Below are positions 1 through 8,442 of a stretch of 64,000 bases of DNA, one piece after another. Source of the stretch: Mucilaginibacter ginkgonis. Lineage in GTDB: Bacteria > Bacteroidota > Bacteroidia > Sphingobacteriales > Sphingobacteriaceae. A program made the translations under genes and the position numbers. The stretch covers positions 186,001-250,000 of the forward strand of contig NZ_CP066775.1 of assembly GCF_009754905.2 (NCBI RefSeq). Reading direction: 5' to 3'. A model generated the notes under the pieces. That model had not been told where the DNA came from. It saw only the letters and a list, made by a program, of their open reading frames with translations, and ran no database searches. Within the stretch, counting starts at the first letter, position 1. Each line of letters starts with the position of its first letter.

Positions 1-1
1 A

Positions 2-658
2 GGTGAGCGCACCGTAATTGACCTGGGCATACATGGCCTTCACCCTGAGCTGATCAGAATGGTTGGACGTATGCGCTACCGCTCGTCATATGGTCAAAAC
101 CTGCTGCAGCACTCTCGCGAGGTAGCCAACTTCTGCGCTACTATGGCAGCGGAGCTTGGACTGAACGTAAAATTAGCTAAGCGTGCAGGCTTGTTACATG
201 ACATTGGTAAGGTGCCTGATGATAACCCCGAATTGCCGCACGCTATTCTTGGCATGCAGCTAGCCGAAAAATACAAAGAGAACCCTGAGGTTTGCAACGC
301 CATCGGCGCCCACCACGACGAGATAGAGATGACTTCGATGATCTCGCCTATCATCCAGGCTTGTGATGCTATTTCGGGCGCCCGTCCTGGTGCACGCCGC
401 GAGGTAGTTGAAAGCTATATCAAACGTTTGAAAGAACTCGAAGAATTGGCTTTGTCGTATCCGGGTGTCGAAAAAACATTTGCGATACAGGCAGGTCGCG
501 AGTTACGGGTTGTAGTTGAAAGCGAAAAAATCACCGATGCGCAGTCTGAAGTTTTAGCGGCTGACATCTCGAATCGCATTCAGACAGAGATGACTTATCC
601 GGGTCAGATAAAGGTTACCGTGATCAGGGAGACCAGGTCTGTGGCTTTTGCCAAGTAA
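2..658 (+). CDS. rny: Ribonuclease Y, C-terminal part (gene runs off the left edge)
   Basis: Endoribonuclease Y initiates mRNA decay at the inner membrane. Only the last 218 codons are present; the frame is open from base 2, so the N-terminal membrane anchor, coiled coil and KH domain lie outside the window. The visible part is the HD phosphohydrolase domain: the metal-binding LLHDIGKVP motif sits at about residue 64 of the fragment, followed by AIGAHHDE and [16 protein letters not shown], all typical of this family. The tail ends in [16 protein letters not shown], the usual RNase Y C terminus, so the 3' end is intact. A palindromic repeat follows directly. Confidence 0.95.
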   Translation, partial: GERTVIDLGIHGLHPELIRMVGRMRYRSSYGQNLLQHSREVANFCATMAAELGLNVKLAKRAGLLHDIGKVPDDNPELPHAILGMQLAEKYKENPEVCNAIGAHHDEIEMTSMISPIIQACDAISGARPGARREVVESYIKRLKELEELALSYPGVEKTFAIQAGRELRVVVESEKITDAQSEVLAADISNRIQTEMTYPGQIKVTVIRETRSVAFAK

Positions 659-680
659 GAGGCAAAGTCCTAATCCGCTT

Positions 681-769
681 TGTCATTGCGAGGAACGAAG
701 CAATCCCGTAGCTAACGTCTGTGAATGCGACGAGATTGCCCCGCCATCAAAGATGGCTTGCAATGACAC
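681..769. repeat. Dispersed palindromic repeat, family A, complete copy
   Basis: The left half starts TGTCATTGCGAGGAACGAAG and the right half ends GGCTTGCAATGACA, so the two ends are inverted relative to one another around a GATTGCC core. The same left half recurs at 16080 and 52811, and right-half fragments recur at 54796. The size and position between genes suggest a REP/BIME-like element. Confidence 0.8.
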
Positions 770-781
770 TCAGACATAAAA

Positions 782-1297
782 TTGAAACAACAATCAAAAA
801 TACCTGATAAAACCATCGATGGTGCCCAACGCGCCATTGATGGTAATTTTGAGCGATACGATAATCTGCTTAAAGGCAGCACTATTATTATATTGTTTAG
901 CATCTTAACGGTGCTGTTTTATTTTGGATTAATCGGCTTGTTGTGGACAATACCATTTCCGCATCTCAATTTTCTGCATAACTATAACGGATATTTTAAC
1001 TGGGCGTCATTCGCTATCGCCGCGCTTATATTTTACTGGTACCGGCAATCACCCTTGCTGTCTTACCTACTATTACTCTTAATATTTGGAATCACTTACG
1101 GCGTAACGTTGGTCGAAGCTTCTCATCAACAAGGCGAGCTATCTACCCGCATCATCTACGCAGCCATGCTTTTTACTGGCGGGTTTGGGATCACAAGATT
1201 GCTTACGAAAAGACACTTAAATATTCTAAGCGGCATCTTAAATATCCCGTTATGGCTGGCGCGGTTTGTGATTAAGCCCATGTCTGCAAAATATTAA
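782..1297 (+). CDS. Small multi-pass membrane protein of unknown function
   Basis: 171 residues starting at TTG; an in-frame stop lies just upstream inside the family A repeat and no ATG is available near the N terminus. About four hydrophobic segments are visible (around residues 33-55, 72-88, 90-108 and 124-142). The stretch GLLWTIP followed by NWASFAIAALIFYWYRQSP resembles the membrane part of DUF962/Mpo1-like proteins, but the conserved His and Asn residues usually seen at the N terminus of that family are not evident. That assignment is therefore only a hint and the function is unknown. The gene stands alone between the rny repeat and a TonB-dependent receptor. Confidence 0.6.
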   Translation: MKQQSKIPDKTIDGAQRAIDGNFERYDNLLKGSTIIILFSILTVLFYFGLIGLLWTIPFPHLNFLHNYNGYFNWASFAIAALIFYWYRQSPLLSYLLLLLIFGITYGVTLVEASHQQGELSTRIIYAAMLFTGGFGITRLLTKRHLNILSGILNIPLWLARFVIKPMSAKY

Positions 1298-1435
1298 CTC
1301 TGGCTGAGTTTTTTTGTGAGCAATTAACTTACGCTTAACATTCGGTTAAAACTTATCGGCGTAAATATAATCTGGTGTTAATGGTCAGTTAACACCATCT
1401 CCGAACCTTTGTGGCTAAATCAATCTCACAACTCC

Positions 1436-4400
1436 ATGAAGAAGTTTTACTTTCTCCTATTATCCATTTTTGCTGTTCTGGCCGCTCAAACGGCGAGTGC
1501 GCAGTTAACAACCGCTACCGTTAGCGGTAAGGTTGTCGACGAAAAAGGCATTACCATGCCTGGTGTAACCGTTAATGCCGTTAACACAAGCACCGGCACA
1601 CGTTACGGCACTCAAACAAACGTAGATGGACGTTATAGCATCGCAAATGCTAACCCTGGCGGGCCTTATACCATCACGGTCACTTTTGTAGGCTACAAAA
1701 AAGAAGTACGTGAAGACATCACACTTAGCTTAGGAAACTCTACTTACAATTTCTTATTAAGCCCCGAGGCTACTGCACTTAAAGAAGTAACTGTCCGCGC
1801 AACCGGCGGTGCCACAAAAACAGGTGCCAGCACACGTATAGGTCAAAACGCTATTAAGACTTTGCCATCTATCAACCGCAACTTTCAAGACCTTACCCGT
1901 ACTACCCCGCAAAGTAACAATAACTCTTTCCAGGGTACTAACTATCGTTATAATAACGTAACCTTAGACGGTGCCATCAATAATGACGCGATTGGTTTTA
2001 GCCCTTCTCTTGGTGGCCAAAACAATACATCCGGTCAGGTTGGTAGTAGCACACGTACAAACCCGGTTTCTATAGACGCGATACAAGACATACAGGTTTA
2101 CGTTGCTCCTTACGATATCAAGATCGGTAACGTATTAGGTGGTTCTATTAACGCTGTAACACGCAGTGGTACAAATGATGTAAGCGGCTCATTCTATAGC
2201 TATGGCCGTAATGCTTCATTGGTTGGCCCTAACAATGCCTCTGCACTTGCAGGCGGCGATGGTTCAAGTTTGCCTTCATCGTTTCATGACTACCAGATCG
2301 GTGGCCGTTTAGGTTTCCCTATCATCAAAAACAAATTGTTTTTCTTCACTAACGAAGAAATTAACCGCCGCGTAGACCCTGTAATATCCGGCGCCGGTAC
2401 CGCAGGTTCTGCAAAGATCCTTTCGCTGACAGACGCGCAAAATATTGCTGCAGCGTTCAAGACATATAGCGGGATTGATGCCGGTACTTATGATAATACA
2501 ACCATCTTCTCAAACTCAAACAAATTTTTTAACCGTTTAGACTGGAACATCAATGATGCAAACCAGTTAACGTTAAGAAATAATACCATCACTTCATCAG
2601 CTACCAACTTAGAGCGCGATCAAAGCAACTTCCGTTTTGGTGGTATCGACTATACATCGCATAATAACTCTACATCTACTGTGTTGGAGTTAAAATCAAG
2701 ATTGAGCAATTTTGCCAGCAATAACCTGTTATTAGGTTACTCAAACGTACATGACTATCGCGACCCTAACTCGAACCCTGCTTTACCGCAGATAGAGATC
2801 ACCGGTAACACTCCCGGTACTACCATTTTCTTAGGTACAGACCGTGAGGCTGCCATCTTTGATATGCATCAGAAAACGTTCGAGTTCACAGACAACTTCG
2901 TGTTAACTACAGGCAAGCATACGCTTACATTTGGTACGCACAACGAGTTTTATGACATCACTTACAACTTTGTAAATGCTTGGAACGGCCGTGACGCTTA
3001 TGGTAGCATAGCAGCATTTTTAGCAAACACACCATCACGCGTGCGTACAAACTTTAATTACACCAATAACACACGCGATTATATTTTAGCTAATCCATCA
3101 GCACAATTTAAAGTAAACCTGTTAAGTTTATATGGCCAGGACGAGTTTCAGGTAGCGGATAACTTTAAGTTGAACTACGGTTTGCGTCTGGATTATGCAG
3201 GTGTACCGAACAAACAACCATTGAGCGCAAAAACTACAAATGCTCCGGTTGACCCTAATTATGGCAATACATACACTTATACTCAGCCAAGAAATATCAC
3301 TAACAAATATTTAGATAATGTTGAGTTTAACGGCCGTGTGTCTTTTAATTGGGATCTGTTAGGTGATCAAAGTGTTATTTTGCGCGGTGGTACCGGTACA
3401 TTTACAGGCCGTGTGCCTTTTGCATGGTTTGGTTATGCGTTCTACAACAATGGTAACACTTATGGTGCTTACGACAGAAGAAACACAGCAGGTCCGTTTA
3501 CTGCAGGTACCAACCCTGTGCAAGCGCCTGCTAATGGTGGTTTAGGTTTCGTTAACCAGCAAGTGCCGGCACCTAACACCAGCGCTACAGGCCCCACCCA
3601 GGTTGACTTAATTGACAACAACTTTAAAATGCCGCAGGTTTGGAGAAGCAGCTTAGGTTTAGATTATACCACTCCAGATCAGTGGAAGTTCACTATCGAC
3701 GGTATTTATACCAAGACCATTTACGATCTTAAATTCCAGCACGTAAATTTGGTTGATAATGTAATTTACTATCCATACGATACACAGCACCAACAACCAA
3801 TATTTGTTGCAGGCGCTAACGGTAATGGTGGTACAAGCCAGGCTATAAGCAACCTTTACACCAATGCTTATTTATTATCAAACACAAGCCTTGGTTACCG
3901 TTACAGCATCACCGGCCAAATTGCTAAACTGTTTACATTGTCTCAATTAAGCAATATCAACGCAACGGTTGCCTATACTTACGGTCACTCTAAAGATGTG
4001 ACAAATGGTATCCGTAACTCAATGGAATCTAACTGGCAGTTAAATCAGGCTTTGAATCCAAATAATCCTGGTTTAGCTAATTCAAACTTTGATATCCGTA
4101 ACCGCATTGTGTCTACATTAAACTTCATGACCAATTGGGACGCTGCCAAAAATTATACTGCAAACTTTACGTTTTTCTTAAATGCGCAGAGTGGTAACCC
4201 ATATACATACGGTTTTTATCCTAACCCTATTAATGGTACAGGTCAGCAAGTTAGTTTAGCTTACATTCCAAAAGTAGGCGAGACGATTAATTTCTTCCGT
4301 GATATAGCAGGTGGTGCAACAGCGGCCCAACAGGCAGCAGCTTTTGATAACTTCATTAACACTGATAAATACTTGTCTACACGCCGTGGCGATTTTACAC

Positions 4401-4729
4401 AGCGTAACGCTGCTTTCACACCGTGGAACACCAGCTTAGATTTCCGTTTTGCTCAGGAATTTAAATTTGGTAATGGCAAGAGGAAACAAGCTATCACATT
4501 TACTTATGACATTGTTAACTTAACCAACCTGTTGAACAAGCACTGGGGTCAATACTACTTCTCTCCAAATACTTACAACTCAACATCAAGCATTGGTTTG
4601 ACAACTGCTACAGCAGGTACTGCAACTACAAGCCCTGTTTACAGGTTTGCAGACCCGGGCTTGCCATATTCAGTTGATTATTTCGCATCACGCTGGCAAA
4701 TGCAGTTCGGTGTACGCTACAGCTTCTAA
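1436..4729 (+). CDS. Oar-like TonB-dependent outer-membrane receptor
   Basis: A 1097-residue outer-membrane receptor that should take up a large substrate using TonB/ExbBD energy. The ATG at 1436 is preferred over an upstream TTG because it starts a clean signal peptide, MKKFYFLLLSIFAVLAAQ, ending in SAQ. A carboxypeptidase-regulatory-like beta-sandwich (GKVVDEKGITMPGVTV, about residues 25-110) is followed by a plug domain (about 115-250, with GSINAVTRSGTNDVSGSFY) and a long barrel ending in an aromatic residue (FGVRYSF). No SusD-type lipoprotein follows, so this resembles the stand-alone Oar/Cna-B-type receptors rather than a SusCD polysaccharide pair. A strong terminator follows at 4762. 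The substrate cannot be read from sequence. Confidence 0.9.
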   Translation: MKKFYFLLLSIFAVLAAQTASAQLTTATVSGKVVDEKGITMPGVTVNAVNTSTGTRYGTQTNVDGRYSIANANPGGPYTITVTFVGYKKEVREDITLSLGNSTYNFLLSPEATALKEVTVRATGGATKTGASTRIGQNAIKTLPSINRNFQDLTRTTPQSNNNSFQGTNYRYNNVTLDGAINNDAIGFSPSLGGQNNTSGQVGSSTRTNPVSIDAIQDIQVYVAPYDIKIGNVLGGSINAVTRSGTNDVSGSFYSYGRNASLVGPNNASALAGGDGSSLPSSFHDYQIGGRLGFPIIKNKLFFFTNEEINRRVDPVISGAGTAGSAKILSLTDAQNIAAAFKTYSGIDAGTYDNTTIFSNSNKFFNRLDWNINDANQLTLRNNTITSSATNLERDQSNFRFGGIDYTSHNNSTSTVLELKSRLSNFASNNLLLGYSNVHDYRDPNSNPALPQIEITGNTPGTTIFLGTDREAAIFDMHQKTFEFTDNFVLTTGKHTLTFGTHNEFYDITYNFVNAWNGRDAYGSIAAFLANTPSRVRTNFNYTNNTRDYILANPSAQFKVNLLSLYGQDEFQVADNFKLNYGLRLDYAGVPNKQPLSAKTTNAPVDPNYGNTYTYTQPRNITNKYLDNVEFNGRVSFNWDLLGDQSVILRGGTGTFTGRVPFAWFGYAFYNNGNTYGAYDRRNTAGPFTAGTNPVQAPANGGLGFVNQQVPAPNTSATGPTQVDLIDNNFKMPQVWRSSLGLDYTTPDQWKFTIDGIYTKTIYDLKFQHVNLVDNVIYYPYDTQHQQPIFVAGANGNGGTSQAISNLYTNAYLLSNTSLGYRYSITGQIAKLFTLSQLSNINATVAYTYGHSKDVTNGIRNSMESNWQLNQALNPNNPGLANSNFDIRNRIVSTLNFMTNWDAAKNYTANFTFFLNAQSGNPYTYGFYPNPINGTGQQVSLAYIPKVGETINFFRDIAGGATAAQQAAAFDNFINTDKYLSTRRGDFTQRNAAFTPWNTSLDFRFAQEFKFGNGKRKQAITFTYDIVNLTNLLNKHWGQYYFSPNTYNSTSSIGLTTATAGTATTSPVYRFADPGLPYSVDYFASRWQMQFGVRYSF

Positions 4730-4761
4730 TTTGAGTTAATTACAATAGATCAGTTGATAGA

Positions 4762-4790
4762 ACTCCCGGTGAAAGCCGGGAGTTTTTTTT
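4762..4790 (+). terminator. Rho-independent terminator of the TonB-dependent receptor gene
   Basis: A GC-rich stem (ACTCCCGG paired with CCGGGAGT, loop TGAAAG) is followed by eight T residues, 33 bases after the receptor stop codon. Confidence 0.9.
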
Positions 4791-4811
4791 GTTTGCAGGA
4801 TCTAAAAACAC

Positions 4812-4837
4812 AAAACCCCGTTTGATTCCAAACGGGG
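4812..4837 (-). terminator. Rho-independent terminator of the Tyr/Arg-rich protein gene
   Basis: An 8-bp stem CCCCGTTT / AAACGGGG at 4816-4837 with a 6-base loop is followed on the minus strand by TTTTG. It lies just downstream of the minus-strand gene ending at 4859 and back to back with the receptor terminator. Confidence 0.75.
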
Positions 4838-4858
4838 CTTTCGTATCAATAGGTTAAA

Positions 4859-5146
4859 TTACCATCTTCTGTAACCACGGCCATAATACCTGGTGTGATA
4901 TACAACGGCAGGGCGTGAATAATAGCGTGTTCTTACATAAACAGGGCGCCTGTAGTAACCGCCGTATACGGGGCGATAAGCCGGTTCATAATAAACGGGT
5001 GCCGGTGCTACCACAACCGGGCGGTAGTATGGGCGATGATATACAGGTGTACCGAAGTTTAAACCTACATGCACACCAACTTGTGCTTTTGCTGCGCCTA
5101 CGCTTAATAAAATTGCAGTTAGGGCTAGAAAGGTTATACGTTTCAT
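4859..5146 (-). CDS. Secreted Tyr/Arg/Pro-rich small protein
   Basis: 95 residues. A signal peptide (MKRITFLALTAILLSVGAAKA) is followed by a short GVHVGLNFGTPVY segment. The remainder is dominated by Tyr, Arg, Pro and Val in short imperfect repeats (YYRP, RPVY, RYYSRP). The composition suggests a surface or matrix-associated low-complexity protein; similar short secreted proteins are common in Sphingobacteriaceae, but no function is known to me. It is monocistronic with its own terminator. Confidence 0.7.
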   Translation of the reverse strand: MKRITFLALTAILLSVGAAKAQVGVHVGLNFGTPVYHRPYYRPVVVAPAPVYYEPAYRPVYGGYYRRPVYVRTRYYSRPAVVYHTRYYGRGYRRW

Positions 5147-5323
5147 AATGTGTCTGTTTTAATTTTTACCTGATGCTTTATCAGCATTGTTATATTAATA
5201 CAGACAAGGATTGTGCCATCGCGTTTAACGTTGAGCGTTTTAAAATTGACCTGCAGAGCCTAATCGCTTGTGGCACAAGGTTAAAAAAATCAAATATTTC
5301 TAAAGAAATGGGTGGTGTAAAAG

Positions 5324-7078
5324 TTAAAAGCCCTTGCCGAGTTTGTCCAGCATCTCCTGGGGGACTTTCTGAAGGTCTAATACCAGGAAGCCGTCAAGGC
5401 AATCCTCAAATTTAGGATCTATGTTGAAACAGATGATCTTGGCGTTAAGGGTCATGTATTGGCGAAGCAACACTGGCACCTTCATATTGCGCGATTCCAG
5501 TTCAGATATCAGGTTGTCCAAACCTTTAAAACTGTCTTCTGCCTGCAGTAACAAGTCGGCATCGATACTTGAAAAATCAACCTTAAATTTCTTGCGCGGC
5601 TTAACGTACTCTGCCAGTTCGGGATCAAAATGGTTACGGGTAATATAATCTACTATGAGCGATTTTGAAAAATTAGAAAAGCTGTTGCTGATACTCACCG
5701 GGCCTATAAGATAACGGTACCGCGGGTTCAGCGTAACATACTTGAGGATGCTTTTCCAAAGTAAGAAAAGCGGCAGTGGTTTTGCCTGGTATTCTTTACG
5801 GATCCAGGAGCGCCCTAATTCGAGGCTTCGTTTTAGTATCGATGTAAATTGTGATTTGATCTTAAACAGGCTGGCCGTGTAAAAGCCTTTTTTGCCCATA
5901 CTGTAATAGATCTCGTCGCCAAGGCCAATACGGTAAGCACCTACCAGCATATTTGCTTCAATGTCCCAGATAAATAGGTGATGATAGTAAATATCATATT
6001 CGTCAAGATCGGTGCTTTTGTTAGTGCCTTCGCCAACCTCGCGGAAAGTGATTTCCCTTAACCGGCCGATCTCGCGTATTACATTGGGTATGGCAGAGGT
6101 TGGCGCAACATACACCTCATAGTTTTTTTCTGTTGTGATCAAGTAATTCTCGCGCAGTCCGTCAACCTCTTTTACCATCGTGGCACGGTCTGTTTCGGGC
6201 TCAATCGCTGCCGGGCTTTTTTTGATCTTAAACAGGTTTCGTGGATTAAACAAACGCTTCTCGTCCTCCAATCCTGCGCCCAAGGCATATGTTTTGGCCC
6301 TTAAGAAATTAAGCAGCTTACCAGGGTTATTATGACCCGGAATATCTTCAACTTTAATTGGCTTACCAATACGCAGCTTAATGGTATGGCCCTGTTTATT
6401 GAATAATTCGGATGGCAACTTGGCTGTACGCAAAGTTGGGTGTATCAAGCTCAATAGATTAAAAAGAACGCCATTGTTACCATGAAAATAAATAGGCACA
6501 ACCGGTACTTTGGCCTTGCTGATGATCTTGCCTACTACAGGGTGCCATAGTTTATCGGTAACCTGTTGCTGGTCTATTTTGAATGTGGATACCTCGCCGG
6601 CAGGAAAAATCCCTATAGGTGTGCCGTTTTGCAAAAGCTCAAGTGTGGACTTTATACCGCTGATGCTTGATGAGTGTTCGATATTTTCGAACGGATTAAC
6701 AGCTATAAAGTAGTCGCTTAGGTTTGGTATTTTCTTTAGGAGGAAATTGGCCATTAGCTTAGCATCAGGCCTTACCATGCACAGCATCTTTAACAATACC
6801 ATGCCCTCTATCCCGCCATAAGGGTGGTTGGCTATAGCAATGAAAGCGCCGTCTGCCGGAATGTTTTTAAGATCGGCAGGGTCAAAATCAACGGTAACGC
6901 CACAGCCCGCAAGAATGGCATCGACAAACTCGGGCCCTTGCTTTGGTTGCGCCTGGGCAAAAAGTTCATTTACCTGGTTGATCTTCATCACCTCCATCAG
7001 AAGTGCTGCAAGGCCCGGCATCTTCAACTTAGACAGTCCGGTGGCATCGGCAAACTCCTCTGTGGTGATTATCTTCAT
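5324..7078 (-). CDS. Bifunctional OlsF-like acyltransferase (PlsC domain plus GNAT/hemolysin domain)
   Basis: 584 residues with two catalytic parts. Residues about 60-270 form a PlsC-type acyltransferase: the NHPYGGIEG motif is the HX4D-like block, and FPAGEVSTF and VPIYFHGNNG follow as the later blocks. Residues about 320-500 resemble the OlsB/hemolysin N-acyltransferase fold (LREITFREVGEGT, then LFIWDIEANMLVGAYRIG). This order, O-acyltransferase then N-acyltransferase, matches OlsF of Flavobacterium and Serratia, which makes ornithine or related aminolipids from an amino acid and acyl donors. The product is thus probably an aminolipid of the membrane; which amino acid is used cannot be read here. 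The gene is divergent from the HhH protein gene. Confidence 0.82.
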   Translation of the reverse strand: MKIITTEEFADATGLSKLKMPGLAALLMEVMKINQVNELFAQAQPKQGPEFVDAILAGCGVTVDFDPADLKNIPADGAFIAIANHPYGGIEGMVLLKMLCMVRPDAKLMANFLLKKIPNLSDYFIAVNPFENIEHSSSISGIKSTLELLQNGTPIGIFPAGEVSTFKIDQQQVTDKLWHPVVGKIISKAKVPVVPIYFHGNNGVLFNLLSLIHPTLRTAKLPSELFNKQGHTIKLRIGKPIKVEDIPGHNNPGKLLNFLRAKTYALGAGLEDEKRLFNPRNLFKIKKSPAAIEPETDRATMVKEVDGLRENYLITTEKNYEVYVAPTSAIPNVIREIGRLREITFREVGEGTNKSTDLDEYDIYYHHLFIWDIEANMLVGAYRIGLGDEIYYSMGKKGFYTASLFKIKSQFTSILKRSLELGRSWIRKEYQAKPLPLFLLWKSILKYVTLNPRYRYLIGPVSISNSFSNFSKSLIVDYITRNHFDPELAEYVKPRKKFKVDFSSIDADLLLQAEDSFKGLDNLISELESRNMKVPVLLRQYMTLNAKIICFNIDPKFEDCLDGFLVLDLQKVPQEMLDKLGKGF

Positions 7079-7127
7079 AGGTTAGCTCAAATTTATTTAT
7101 TTTCAACTGCCAAAAGCAAACCAATTG

Positions 7128-7955
7128 ATGAAAAGCGACCTTAAAAATTACCTGTCCATAACAAAGAAGGAGTGGAATGGGGTAATTGTGCTGGTTGTGT
7201 TGATCGTGTTGGTAGTAAGTGCGCCGTACGTGTACAAGGCGTTTCGCAAAGATAAGACAATAAATTTTGCACAGATAGACAGCCTGGTTAAGCTGATGCC
7301 GAAAGTAAAAACGACTGACAGCACAAAATTAAACTTGCCTTCTAAACTAACATTTTTTAACCCAAACCAATTGAGCGATAGCGGCTGGATGAAGCTTGGG
7401 TTGAATGCGCATCAGGCAAAAATGATTAAACATTACGAAGAAAAAGGCGGCACCTTTAAAACTAAACAGGATGTAAAGAAAATATATGCCATTTCTGCTG
7501 AGGACTACAAACGCCTGGAACCTTACATCAACCTTCCGGGTGGCGAAACTGTACCTGCCATTATAGACATCAATCACGCCGACTCGGCAACGGTGACAAC
7601 ATTAAAAGGCGTCGGTCCCGCTTTTGCCATGCGCATTATCCGTTATCGCGACAAATTAGGCGGTTTCCATGCCAAGACCCAATTGAAGGAAGTTTTCGGG
7701 ATAGATGAGGAACATTACCTGCTGATCAAAGACGCTGTAAAAATAAACGCAAACGCAATAAAGAAAACCAATATCAACAAGGCTACTTTCGAAGATCTTC
7801 GGCGTTATCCGTATCTAAGCTACAAACAAATTAATGCCATTATCCAGTACCGCAGCGAGCATGGCGATTATGATAATTTTGACGACCTGAAGGACGTGGC
7901 GATATTGGATGAGGCTACCCTGAAGAAAATAAAGCCTTATTTGGTTTTTAAATAA
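7128..7955 (+). CDS. Membrane-anchored helix-hairpin-helix (ComEA-like) protein
   Basis: 275 residues from the ATG at 7128 (a TTG directly precedes it). A cytoplasmic N terminus leads to one membrane helix (about residues 19-37), then several helix-hairpin-helix units: LGLNAHQAKMIKHYEEKGG, the canonical IDINHADSATVTTLKGVGP / AMRIIRYRDKLGGF pair, and INKATFEDLRRYPYLSYKQ near the C terminus. ComEA-type HhH proteins bind DNA at the envelope, so a role in DNA binding or uptake is possible but unproven. It is separated by 16 bases from a small downstream gene and may be cotranscribed with it. Confidence 0.85.
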   Translation: MKSDLKNYLSITKKEWNGVIVLVVLIVLVVSAPYVYKAFRKDKTINFAQIDSLVKLMPKVKTTDSTKLNLPSKLTFFNPNQLSDSGWMKLGLNAHQAKMIKHYEEKGGTFKTKQDVKKIYAISAEDYKRLEPYINLPGGETVPAIIDINHADSATVTTLKGVGPAFAMRIIRYRDKLGGFHAKTQLKEVFGIDEEHYLLIKDAVKINANAIKKTNINKATFEDLRRYPYLSYKQINAIIQYRSEHGDYDNFDDLKDVAILDEATLKKIKPYLVFK

Positions 7956-7971
7956 AATAATTATCAAAACG

Positions 7972-8217
7972 ATGATTTCGGAAGAAGAACTACAACAAAA
8001 TGAGGTGCTTACAGTCGAAACCCGGTATTTGGAAACCTATATTGAAGGGCGGGATCATGAAAGCGGCGACGATTTTATTATGACTGGGATTGGTTTCGGT
8101 AATGAAGATGATATTAATCTCCAAAATACTTCTAAAGCCGACATCGATTTTATTGCCAATGCAAAGCAAGACATACCAAGATTAATTCAGGAAATTAGGC
8201 GCTTGAAATCTGATTAA
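7972..8217 (+). CDS. Small acidic conserved hypothetical protein
   Basis: 81 residues, starting 16 bases after the HhH gene stop. The segments YIEGRDHESGDDFIMTG and ADIDFIANAKQDIPRLIQEI match a recurrent short hypothetical protein family that I recognise only by pattern. It has no signal peptide or membrane helix. Function unknown. Confidence 0.7.
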   Translation: MISEEELQQNEVLTVETRYLETYIEGRDHESGDDFIMTGIGFGNEDDINLQNTSKADIDFIANAKQDIPRLIQEIRRLKSD

Positions 8218-8248
8218 GATTCTTCGCTATTCCCTGAATAAAAAAAGA

Positions 8249-8312
8249 TGCTTCGACAGGCTCAGCATGACACAACTGATTTAAACCTTAAAAGCCGTCC
8301 CTCCCGGGGAGG
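8249..8312. repeat. Fragments of dispersed repeat families B and C
   Basis: 8249-8273 is a half copy of family B (ATGCTTCGACAGGCTCAGCA and on to TGACA). 8300-8312 is a small palindrome CCTCCC/GGGAGG of the family C type. Both lie in the 225-base gap before guaA, in which I see no gene. Confidence 0.6.
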
Positions 8313-8442
8313 ATTTAAGAGGAGCTTTCTATAAACTTCGTGCGACACAAGGTATTGTGCCGCTACAATTCCACAATTTCATAATTCTAAAAATTCGGGT
8401 TCAGACAATCTCAAATCTCACATCTAAGCGGTATCTTCGCCC

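Noticed and set aside
1409-1435. TTG start for the TonB-dependent receptor nine codons upstream
   Set aside because: The ATG at 1436 begins a complete signal peptide; the upstream residues would spoil it.
6824-7144. 106-residue plus-strand frame opposite the acyltransferase gene
   Set aside because: Antisense to the conserved N-terminal region of the acyltransferase and with no family features.
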